DNA from: Fulvivirga aurantia
GTDB taxonomy: Bacteria > Bacteroidota > Bacteroidia > Cytophagales > Cyclobacteriaceae
Length of the DNA: 5,308 nucleotides
Assembly (NCBI RefSeq): GCF_009711475.1
Contig: NZ_SMMD01000663.1
Coordinates: forward strand, 1 to 5,308
Reading direction: 5' to 3'
Shown here: one piece after another, positions 1-5,308 of the stretch
Position numbering within the stretch: position 1 is the first letter of the stretch
Layout: every line of letters begins with the position of its first letter
Program-made: the position numbers and the translations under genes
Notes under the pieces: model-generated
The model's input: the letters and a program-made list of their open reading frames with translations, nothing else
What the model was told of the DNA's origin: nothing
Database searches by the model: none

Positions 1-323
1 TTAAAAGAAAAGCAAGAAGAAATAGAACCGTAGCAAGGGTAAGACAAGAAACTATACAGAGACTTAACAGCAAGCCTGTTATCGAAACTGTAGATGTTGA
101 AAAGATAAAAGAAGAGTTTAAAAAGAACGCTTCTAAAAAATCTGATAAAAAAGAAGAAGCGAAAGCTGAAACTCCTGCAAAGGAAGAAAAGAAGGCTCCT
201 GCTAAAAAAACTACTGCTAAGAAAGCAGAGGCTAAAAAAGAAGATAAGCCTAAAGCAGAGAAGAAGCCTGCTGCTAAAAAAGCTGCAGCTAAGAAAACTG
301 AAGATAAGAAAGACGACAAATAA
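1..323 (+). CDS. 3' end of a gene for a basic protein with Lys/Ala-rich tail (5'-truncated by window edge)
   Basis: The plus strand is open from base 3 to a TAA at 321-323, giving the last 106 residues of a protein that starts outside the window. The first ~22 visible residues are strongly basic and Arg-rich (KRKARRNRTVARVRQETIQR). A short mixed segment follows (PVIETVDVEKIKEEFKK). From about residue 44 onward the chain is a low-complexity tail built almost only from Lys, Ala, Glu, Asp, Pro and Thr, with recurring AKK/AAKK units, ending KKDDK. Such tails are common on nucleic-acid-binding proteins, including histone-H1-like proteins and C-terminally extended ribosomal proteins of Bacteroidota. 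A DNA- or RNA-binding or ribosome-associated role is therefore plausible, but I do not recognise the family. The reading frame is convincing because it is stop-free, has a coherent composition and is followed 26 bases later by an intrinsic terminator. No membrane segment is visible. Confidence 0.8.
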   Translation, partial: KRKARRNRTVARVRQETIQRLNSKPVIETVDVEKIKEEFKKNASKKSDKKEEAKAETPAKEEKKAPAKKTTAKKAEAKKEDKPKAEKKPAAKKAAAKKTEDKKDDK

Positions 324-349
324 GTCTTTTCTACAAATAATATTGCTAG

Positions 350-376
350 CCTCAATCGAAAGATTGAGGTTTTTTT
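350..376 (+). terminator. Intrinsic (Rho-independent) terminator of the upstream gene
   Basis: A perfect 8-bp stem (CCTCAATC at 350-357, GATTGAGG at 362-369) closes a GAAA tetraloop of the stable GNRA type and runs directly into seven T residues (370-376). It begins 26 bases after the stop of the lysine-rich gene. It also lies just beyond the 3' end of the convergent phosphoesterase gene. Read on the minus strand the same hairpin is not followed by a T run, so it should terminate mainly plus-strand transcription, with at most weak bidirectional activity. Confidence 0.93.
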
Positions 377-382
377 ATTGTA

Positions 383-886
383 TTAACCTGAGGTGCGACT
401 ACCTAACTCAATGACTTGCATATTGCTTATTTCCTGAGCTTTTAAGTCGAATTTTACCAAGGTTTTAGTACGATGAAAGCCATGAATACCGGCAGCTCCG
501 GGATTTATATGTAGCATATTATTTTTGGCAGGGTCACGCATGATTTTCAGAATGTGCGAGTGGCCGCATATCATAATATCAGGTATACGTTCTTTTAATA
601 TCCGTTTCGTTCGAGGGTTGTATTTAGGCGGGTAGCCACCAATGTGTGTTATCCAGATGGAGAGACCTTCGACAGTAAACCACAGATCTTCTGGGCAAAT
701 CGCTCTGACATCTTTACCATCTATATTGCCATAGACCGCGCGTAGTGGTTTAAACTCTTCAAGCTGGTGAATTATGGCAGCTGTGCCTATGTCACCAGCG
801 TGCCATATTTCATCACAATCGTCAAAGTGCTTAAATACCTTAGGGTCAAGGTGGTTATGTGTATCTGAGAAAAGTCCGATTTTCAT
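383..886 (-). CDS. Calcineurin-like metallophosphoesterase, YfcE/MJ0936 type
   Basis: The 167-residue product is a complete single-domain metal-dependent phosphoesterase. All expected motifs of the family are present in order: DxH (D8, H10) in GLFSDTHNH, GD (D32) in HAGDIG, GN (N54) in VYGNID, a metal-ligand His (H81) in ITHIGGYP, GHSH (H109, H111) and the closing NPGA (N128-A131). These residues bind two divalent metals and attack phosphodiester or phosphomonoester bonds. Members are cytoplasmic and hydrolyse model phosphodiesters, but natural substrates are poorly known, so no substrate is assigned. The length is typical and there is no signal peptide. The ATG at 886-884 places the DxH motif at residue 8, as usual. 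No Shine-Dalgarno is visible; the leader is A/T-rich. The gene is divergent from the outer-membrane protein gene and convergent with the lysine-rich gene. I saw no good TAnnTTTG promoter match upstream of it. Confidence 0.92.
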   Translation of the reverse strand: MKIGLFSDTHNHLDPKVFKHFDDCDEIWHAGDIGTAAIIHQLEEFKPLRAVYGNIDGKDVRAICPEDLWFTVEGLSIWITHIGGYPPKYNPRTKRILKERIPDIMICGHSHILKIMRDPAKNNMLHINPGAAGIHGFHRTKTLVKFDLKAQEISNMQVIELGSRTSG

Positions 887-915
887 ATTTGTACAATAAT
901 TACCATTTAAAAAAC

Positions 916-961
916 TTCTTTCCCTTCGGTGTGATTTGCCGTTGAGATCGTAAGGAAAGAA
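916..961. repeat. Inverted repeat in divergent intergenic region
   Basis: TTCTTTCC at 916-923 is matched by its exact reverse complement GGAAAGAA at 954-961, separated by 30 bases. Allowing one bulged C (924), the pairing extends two more bases inward. The right arm lies within the spacer between the -33 and -7 elements of the rightward promoter, and the left arm lies upstream of the -33. This arrangement could be a paired binding site for a regulator, but an 8-bp A/G-rich repeat in A/T-rich DNA may also be chance. I saw no T run that would make it a terminator. Confidence 0.35.
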
Positions 962-972
962 TTATATGTTTG
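942..972 (+). promoter_or_regulatory. Bacteroidota-type promoter for the DUF5916 outer-membrane gene
   Basis: TATGTTTG at 965-972 is an exact match to the Bacteroidota -7 consensus TAnnTTTG. A TTG at 942-944 sits 20 bases upstream, in the expected place for the -33 element. Transcription would start a few bases after 972, leaving an A/T-rich leader of roughly 50-55 bases before the ATG at 1032. The leader has no Shine-Dalgarno sequence, which is normal in this phylum. Confidence 0.65.
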
Positions 973-1031
973 AAGTCATTTTTTACTTTACAGGTAGCAA
1001 ATTTAGTATTTTAATAAGCGAATAAAAGCGC

Positions 1032-3548
1032 ATGAAGTTGAGTCGAGTAGGCAGCTGGTTGGCCGCATTTTTTATATTCACACCTATATTTTCATTTAGT
1101 CAGGTTAAGACCTTCGATGCCATACCATCGAGCTCGGCACCAGTAATAGATGGTAACCTTGATGACGAAGCCTGGAGTCGGCTGAATAATGGCTTGGTAT
1201 TTACTGAATTTTCTCCCAACAATGGGCAGCGGTCAGAATTTAGAACAGCTGTTGATATTGTGTATACCGACAAAGGCATCTATGTGGCGGCTAAACTTTA
1301 TGATGATCAGCCCGATCAAATTTTACAAGAGCTTGGCGCACGAGACGATGATGGTAAAAATGCGGACGAATTTGGTATTTTATTAGATACCTATAATAAC
1401 GGACAGAATGCTTTTTTCTTTAAAGTGAGTGCTGCAGGAGTGCAGACAGATATTTATTACTCCGGTGGTGGAAGAGACCGAAATTGGGATGCTGTATGGA
1501 AAAGTGCAGTTAAAATAGATGAAGACGGTTGGAATGTAGAAATTGAGATACCGTATTACGCCATTAGGTTTGCCAAGCAAAAGCATCAGGTTTGGGGGCT
1601 AAACCTTTACCGCAATGTTCAGCGTATGAGACAAACCTCTTACTGGAACCCGGTAGACAATGCAGTGAGAGGTTTGGTAAACCAGTCTGGTAAATTGGTT
1701 GGCCTAAAAAACATAGAACCGCCATTAAGACTTTCTTTCTCACCTTATATTACGGCTTTGTACGATCACAGTGCAGCCGCTGCCGAGGGTAAAGCCTCAA
1801 TAAGTGGTGGTATGGACCTTAAATATGGGATAAATGAGAGTTTTACACTTGATGTAAGCCTCATCCCTGATTTTAGTCAGGTAAGGTCAGACGACCAGGT
1901 GCTTAATCTTTCACCTTTTGAAGTACGCTTCAGTGAAAACAGACCATTCTTTACCGAAAATACCGATATTTTTAATCGAGGAGGCCTTTTCTACTCCAGA
2001 AGGGTAGGGCAGTCGAAAGGGTTGGTATTTGAGACCGGAGATGAGGATGAGGTAATAAGCACACCTGGAAATGCCCCGTTGATTAATGCTACGAAACTTT
2101 CAGGTAGAACTAAAAAAGGTACTGGTATAGGTTTTTTTAATGGGTTGACCAGGAAAACCTATGCTGAAGTGGATGTTCCGGATTTGCAATATGGAAAAGT
2201 TTATGATGAGGAGCAGCAAGATAGCATTTATGCTGTGTACAACCGAGAAGAAGTGCTATATGACCCGCTTACAAACTATAATGTACTTGTGGTGGATCAA
2301 AATCTTAAAAATAACTCAAGTATTGGCGTAATAAATACAAGTGTAATAAGGTCGGATGGTGGAAGAGATGCTAATGTAAGCTCGGCAGATGCATCAATTT
2401 ATGATAAGACAAATACTTACCGAGTAGGCGCTCGGGTAGCAATAAGTTCTATATTTGATACGGACTCGGAAGGAGAAAAAACGACAGATGTAGGCCATAG
2501 ATATGCAGCCTCGTTTTCTAAAGTAAGTGGTACATGGCAATATAGTGTGAGCAGAAATGTTGAGAGTGATAATTACCGCATCAATGATATGGGCTTTATC
2601 AGGTCAAATAATGAGCTAAGCCATTCAGCAAGATTAAGCTACAATATATTTCAGCCGTTTTCCATATTCAACGATATGAGACATAGGGTCTATTTTAACC
2701 ACAGTCTGCTGTATAAACCCAGAGAGTTTGTCACCTACAATGTGGGGTATAACGGAGATGCCCAGTTTAAAAATTTCTGGGGTGTGGGCTATGGTGTTAA
2801 TTTCATTCCGGAAGGCGAAAATGATTTTTTCGAATCGAGAAATGAGCTGCCTTTTGTACAGCCCTGGGCATGGAATTTTAATCTAAGAATGTATACTGAT
2901 AGCCGTAAACCCTTGTTTTTTAATGTATGGGGCGGTAGATGGTTCAGGCCGGAGTGGTCGCAGAAAGACTTATATATGGGTGCCTTCTCAAGACTTAGGG
3001 TAAACGATAAATTGTCAGTGACGTATAATGTGAGTCGCAGCGAAAGCCTGAAAGACATTGGATATGTTTCAGTAAGTGATGAGGTGAGAGAAAATGAGAA
3101 TATCTCAGAAGAGGCCACTGTGTTTGGAGGTAGGGATATCGTAAATACAGAAAATAGACTTGGTTTGAACTATACGTTCACAAATAAAATAGCCCTCAAT
3201 GCAAGGGTGAGACACTTGTGGAGCAAGGTTTCTTACGAAGATTTTTATCAACTCAACGAAGACGGAAGCCTCACTGAGGAAGATTATAATGGTGAGGATA
3301 GTGATGGTGTGCCTAACCATGACATTAACTTCAATGCCTTTAATGTTGATTTGAATTTTAGTTGGCAGGTAGCACCGGGTAGCTTTTTTACAGTAGCCTG
3401 GAGAAATGCAAGCTTATTTTCTACTGAAGATACAGAAACGGATTTTGCCAAGAACTTTCAACAGGTTATAGATCAACCACATAGCAATAGTTTAAGCTTC
3501 AGGCTTACTTACTTTATCGATTACATGACTTTACGCAGAAGTATTTAG
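1032..3548 (+). CDS. Secreted CBM9-like / DUF5916 outer-membrane beta-barrel protein
   Basis: The 838-residue product begins with a signal peptide: basic MKLSR, a hydrophobic core, then a probable cut after SFSQ near residue 24. Residues ~34-230 form a carbohydrate-binding family 9-like (DOMON-type) beta-sandwich, marked by IDGNLDDEAW (39-48), DEFGILLDT, a conserved GWNVEIEIPY segment and VWGLNLYRNVQR. The remainder matches the DUF5916 family: LIPDFSQVRSDDQV (277-290), SENRPFFTEN (301-310), LFYSRRVG (319-326) and INATKLSGRT (351-360). Many alternating aromatic/polar strands follow, typical of an outer-membrane barrel, ending in the aromatic strand SLSFRLTYFIDYMTL. Family members are often annotated as hydrolases or carbohydrate-binding, but I know of no established function and see no catalytic motif. 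Length is normal and the frame is intact. There is no SusC/SusD pair or glycoside hydrolase beside it, so a role in glycan uptake is unsupported. It has its own promoter and appears monocistronic, though no terminator follows it. Confidence 0.9.
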   Translation: MKLSRVGSWLAAFFIFTPIFSFSQVKTFDAIPSSSAPVIDGNLDDEAWSRLNNGLVFTEFSPNNGQRSEFRTAVDIVYTDKGIYVAAKLYDDQPDQILQELGARDDDGKNADEFGILLDTYNNGQNAFFFKVSAAGVQTDIYYSGGGRDRNWDAVWKSAVKIDEDGWNVEIEIPYYAIRFAKQKHQVWGLNLYRNVQRMRQTSYWNPVDNAVRGLVNQSGKLVGLKNIEPPLRLSFSPYITALYDHSAAAAEGKASISGGMDLKYGINESFTLDVSLIPDFSQVRSDDQVLNLSPFEVRFSENRPFFTENTDIFNRGGLFYSRRVGQSKGLVFETGDEDEVISTPGNAPLINATKLSGRTKKGTGIGFFNGLTRKTYAEVDVPDLQYGKVYDEEQQDSIYAVYNREEVLYDPLTNYNVLVVDQNLKNNSSIGVINTSVIRSDGGRDANVSSADASIYDKTNTYRVGARVAISSIFDTDSEGEKTTDVGHRYAASFSKVSGTWQYSVSRNVESDNYRINDMGFIRSNNELSHSARLSYNIFQPFSIFNDMRHRVYFNHSLLYKPREFVTYNVGYNGDAQFKNFWGVGYGVNFIPEGENDFFESRNELPFVQPWAWNFNLRMYTDSRKPLFFNVWGGRWFRPEWSQKDLYMGAFSRLRVNDKLSVTYNVSRSESLKDIGYVSVSDEVRENENISEEATVFGGRDIVNTENRLGLNYTFTNKIALNARVRHLWSKVSYEDFYQLNEDGSLTEEDYNGEDSDGVPNHDINFNAFNVDLNFSWQVAPGSFFTVAWRNASLFSTEDTETDFAKNFQQVIDQPHSNSLSFRLTYFIDYMTLRRSI

Positions 3549-3585
3549 CCTGACTGTCATGATGGTGACCCAATTCCATTAAACT

Positions 3586-3615
3586 TTTGGTGTTTCAATC
3601 AGTTTATTAGTTTTG
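3586..3615 (+). promoter_or_regulatory. Bacteroidota-type promoter for the thioredoxin-like gene
   Basis: TAGTTTTG at 3608-3615 fits the -7 consensus TAnnTTTG exactly. TTTG at 3586-3589 lies 18 bases upstream as the -33 element. Predicted transcription starts near 3620, so the leader before the ATG at 3635 would be only about 15 bases. Both elements lie inside the 86-base gap after the outer-membrane gene, so the thioredoxin-like gene can be expressed independently. No terminator separates it from the gene before it, so some read-through is also possible. Confidence 0.7.
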
Positions 3616-3634
3616 CAGCCTAAAATTAATAGCT

Positions 3635-4192
3635 ATGTCACTTACCCCGTCAAATATGCTACCTCTGGAGACGGAGGCGCCTTCATTTAACCTGCCTGAT
3701 GCTATCACAGAGCGTAATATGTCTTTGGAAGACATAAAAGGCGAAACGGCTACGGTTATCATGTTTATTTGTAACCATTGCCCGTATGTGAAGCACGTAC
3801 AACCTGAAATCGTAAAGCTGGCAGAAGACTACATACCTGAGGGAGTAAAATTTGCAGCAATCAGTTCCAATGACGTAGAGAACTACCCGGAAGACTCTCC
3901 TGAGTTGATGAAGGAGGAGGCTAAAAAATGGGGCTATGCTTTTCCTTACTTATATGACGAAACTCAGGCGGTTGCCAGAGCCTATGATGCTGCCTGTACA
4001 CCCGATTTCTACGTTTTTGACAAAGACTTAAAATTAGTTTATCGAGGCCAGCTGGATGAGTCAAGACCAGGTAATGAAAAAGAACTCAACGGCAAGGATC
4101 TGAGAAATGCTTTAGATGACCTTCTGAAAGGGAATCCTATTACAGAAGACCAAATACCTAGTCAAGGGTGTAATATAAAGTGGAAGAAGTAA
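3635..4192 (+). CDS. Thioredoxin-fold, peroxiredoxin-like (PRX_like1) redox protein
   Basis: The 185-residue product has the AhpC/TSA-like thioredoxin fold. An N-terminal segment (APSFNLPD, 15-22) is typical of peroxiredoxin-related proteins. Strand MFICNHCPYV carries a CxxC pair (C46, C49). C121-T122-P123 supplies the cis-proline loop, and the C-terminal PSQGCNIKWK holds a further cysteine (C179). The CNHCPYVKH site together with a PS-x-GC-x-IKWK ending is characteristic of the PRX_like1 subgroup, normally labelled 'thioredoxin family protein'. It is likely a cytoplasmic thiol-disulfide oxidoreductase or thiol peroxidase-like enzyme, since no signal peptide or membrane segment is present; its partner is unknown. 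The length is usual for the group. The start at 3635 gives the typical N-terminus, and a promoter ends 19 bases upstream; the next Met (residue 8) is less likely. Its stop is 8 bases from that of the convergent monooxygenase gene. Confidence 0.9.
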   Translation: MSLTPSNMLPLETEAPSFNLPDAITERNMSLEDIKGETATVIMFICNHCPYVKHVQPEIVKLAEDYIPEGVKFAAISSNDVENYPEDSPELMKEEAKKWGYAFPYLYDETQAVARAYDAACTPDFYVFDKDLKLVYRGQLDESRPGNEKELNGKDLRNALDDLLKGNPITEDQIPSQGCNIKWKK

Positions 4193-4200
4193 GTCGTAGG

Positions 4201-5262
4201 TTACTCACCTTTGATATATGATTCTACTTCTTTAGCAGTTTGTCGTGCTGTGCGACCAACACCGATAAGTGTAGCTGAGGCATAACCGGTCCAGCTACCA
4301 TAGCCAACCAACCATAGTCCGTCAATTTCCTGAGCGCTGGTTAGATTAGTTTTAATTTTGGCAGGTTTTGTGCCATTAAATAAGCCGGAAAGGTGATCTA
4401 GAGAGGCTTTAAAACCTGTGCACCAGATTACGCTATCAAACTTTTGCTTTGTGCCATCCGCCCAAACCACACCATCTTCGTAAAAGGCTTCAAAAGGTCG
4501 TTTACTGTGAAGTACATCACGATCTCTGGCATCTTTTACACTTTCAACCATTACAACATCACCCAAGGAGCCTGCAGGTTCGATCTTTTTACCCTCTAAT
4601 TTGGCCTTGTACTGCTTTGTCGCAAACTCAAATAAATACCTTCCATCAACCTCATCAGGAAGCAGTTTCGGCTCCTTTAGGGTTACCCACGTGGTAGCGT
4701 GTGTTTTAGATAATTCTGCTAGTATTTGTGCGCCACTGTTTCCACCGCCTACCACAAGTACTTCATGGCCATTAATTTGATCAGGGGAAGAGTAGGCAGA
4801 GGAATGTAATGATTGCCCCTCAAAGCGTTCAAAGTCCTTTATCTCTGGTACATAAGGTTTCTTCCAGGTACCTGTAGCACTTATTAGGGCTTTTGTGTTA
4901 TAAGTACCCTGGTTTGTCGTTATTTCAAACCCTTTATCTGATTTACTAACTCGCTCTACCTTTACCGGACGATGAATGGGCAGTTTATATCTTTTTTCGT
5001 AATCTGTAAGATATTGTATCACATGGTCTTTAGAAGGGTACTCTTCTTTAGCCTTTGGCATCATCCAGCCCGGTAATGAACTATGCTCGGCAGGAGAGAA
5101 GAGCTTTAGAGAATCCCACGTGTGGAGCCAGGCGCCTCCTGGAGTTTCCTGCTCATCTAGAATCACATAGTTTAATTTGGAGCGTCTCAAAAAATAGCCG
5201 CAAGCCAACCCACTTTGTCCGCCACCTATTACCACTACATCGTATGTCTTTTCGCTTGTCAT
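4201..5262 (-). CDS. ArsO-like NAD(P)H-dependent flavin-containing monooxygenase
   Basis: The 353-residue product is a two-dinucleotide-domain flavoprotein. The FAD-binding GxGxxG lies near the N-terminus (VVIGGGQSG, 10-18), followed by PGGAW (41-45). A second Rossmann motif for NAD(P)H is VVGGGNSG (170-177). FEGQSLHSSAY (147-157) fits the FxGxxxHxxxY/W fingerprint of class B flavin monooxygenases, and ATGTW (129-133) and WCTGF (280-284) are the usual FAD-contact loops. The short length and the ending GYGSWTGYASATLIGVGR (320-337) resemble the ArsO family, named for members encoded in arsenic-resistance operons. These enzymes use NAD(P)H and O2 to oxygenate a substrate; the substrate here cannot be read from sequence. 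No ars gene is present in this window, so an arsenic role is unproven. There is no signal peptide, so it is cytoplasmic. The ATG at 5262-5260 puts the first GxGxxG in the standard position. The gene is convergent with the thioredoxin-like gene. Confidence 0.88.
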   Translation of the reverse strand: MTSEKTYDVVVIGGGQSGLACGYFLRRSKLNYVILDEQETPGGAWLHTWDSLKLFSPAEHSSLPGWMMPKAKEEYPSKDHVIQYLTDYEKRYKLPIHRPVKVERVSKSDKGFEITTNQGTYNTKALISATGTWKKPYVPEIKDFERFEGQSLHSSAYSSPDQINGHEVLVVGGGNSGAQILAELSKTHATTWVTLKEPKLLPDEVDGRYLFEFATKQYKAKLEGKKIEPAGSLGDVVMVESVKDARDRDVLHSKRPFEAFYEDGVVWADGTKQKFDSVIWCTGFKASLDHLSGLFNGTKPAKIKTNLTSAQEIDGLWLVGYGSWTGYASATLIGVGRTARQTAKEVESYIKGE

Positions 5263-5269
5263 ACTGCTG

Positions 5270-5277
5270 CAAGTATA
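5270..5277 (-). promoter_or_regulatory. Possible -7 element upstream of the flavin monooxygenase gene
   Basis: On the minus strand TATACTTG (5277 to 5270) matches TAnnTTTG with one mismatch. It ends 7 bases before the ATG, so a transcript starting from it would be almost leaderless. The clearest TTG upstream (5293-5291) is only 13 bases away, too close for a normal -33 element. A TTTC at about 20 bases is a poor substitute. The real promoter may lie outside the window. Confidence 0.3.
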
Positions 5278-5308
5278 GGTATATTTATGTCAATGAAGAA
5301 ACCCCTAT

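Noticed and set aside
121..320. Repeated GCTAAAAAA/GCTAAGAAA units as a tandem repeat or mobile-element end
   Set aside because: The units are irregular and explained by the Lys/Ala-rich coding tail; there are no flanking duplications or terminal inverted repeats.
630..651. Apparent aberrant THG motif (ITHIGGYP) in the phosphoesterase
   Set aside because: The metal-ligand His (H81) is retained and an inserted Ile-Gly after it is familiar to me in Bacteroidota members of the family, so it is not evidence of an inactive enzyme.
1189..1586. Small open frames on both strands inside the outer-membrane protein gene (1189-1386 plus, 1383-1586 minus)
   Set aside because: They lie entirely within a well-supported coding region, resemble no family and have no promoter or ribosome-binding context; they are out-of-frame shadows.
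2789..3320. Minus-strand open frames of 109 and 71 codons (2789-3118 and 3105-3320)
   Set aside because: Antisense to the barrel region of the DUF5916 gene, Ser/Leu-rich without motifs; explained by codon composition of the real gene.
1032..3548. TonB-dependent (SusC-like) receptor interpretation of the outer-membrane protein
   Set aside because: No TonB box, plug domain or SusC-type N-terminus is seen; the CBM9-like domain and the SENRPFF and LFYSRRVG signatures fit DUF5916 instead.
3549..3575. Possible terminator after the outer-membrane gene (GTCA...TGAC)
   Set aside because: The stem is only 4-5 bp including a wobble pair and is not followed by a T run.
4449..4697. Plus-strand 82-codon open frame inside the flavin monooxygenase gene
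   Set aside because: Antisense to a clearly coding region and His/Pro/Leu-rich with no recognisable domain.
1..5308. Mobile element, CRISPR array, tRNA/rRNA, toxin-antitoxin or defence cluster
   Set aside because: No transposase or integrase-like product, regularly spaced repeats, tRNA-like clover-leaf, rRNA-like stretch or small paired ORFs were seen on either strand.

Overview
The window looks like ordinary chromosomal DNA from a member of the Bacteroidota, possibly in or near the Cytophagales. Three things point there. The large gene encodes a CBM9/DUF5916-type outer-membrane protein, a family abundant in that phylum. Two intergenic regions carry the Bacteroidota vegetative promoter signature (TTG, about 18-20 bases, then TAnnTTTG). 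None of the start codons has a convincing Shine-Dalgarno sequence; the leaders are A/T-rich instead. The genus-level placement is inference.

Layout, left to right. Positions 1-323 hold the 3' end of a plus-strand gene whose product ends in a long Lys/Ala/Glu-rich tail. It is followed by a clean intrinsic terminator (350-376). Positions 383-886 (minus) encode a YfcE/MJ0936-type calcineurin-like phosphoesterase. A 145-base divergent intergenic region (887-1031) carries a promoter reading right and an imperfect inverted repeat. Positions 1032-3548 (plus) encode a secreted 838-residue protein with an N-terminal CBM9-like domain and a C-terminal DUF5916 beta-barrel-like region. An 86-base gap with a second strong promoter leads to 3635-4192 (plus), a cytoplasmic thioredoxin-fold protein of the peroxiredoxin-like (PRX_like1) type with a CxxC motif. 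Only 8 bases separate its stop from that of the convergent gene at 4201-5262 (minus), an ArsO-like NAD(P)H-dependent flavin monooxygenase. The last 46 bases are the upstream region of that monooxygenase gene.

The genes do not form an obvious operon or pathway. Each has its own promoter or orientation, and their predicted roles (phosphoesterase, outer-membrane protein, thiol redox protein, flavin monooxygenase) are not known to be linked. The thioredoxin-like protein and the flavoprotein are both redox proteins, but they are transcribed toward each other, so co-transcription is excluded.

I searched for an undescribed system and found none: no mobile element, CRISPR array, toxin-antitoxin pair, tRNA or rRNA, or clustered defence genes. 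The points most worth a second look are the unassigned K/A-rich protein at the left edge, the inverted repeat overlapping the promoter of the outer-membrane gene, and the ArsO-like monooxygenase, which has no arsenic gene beside it in this window.
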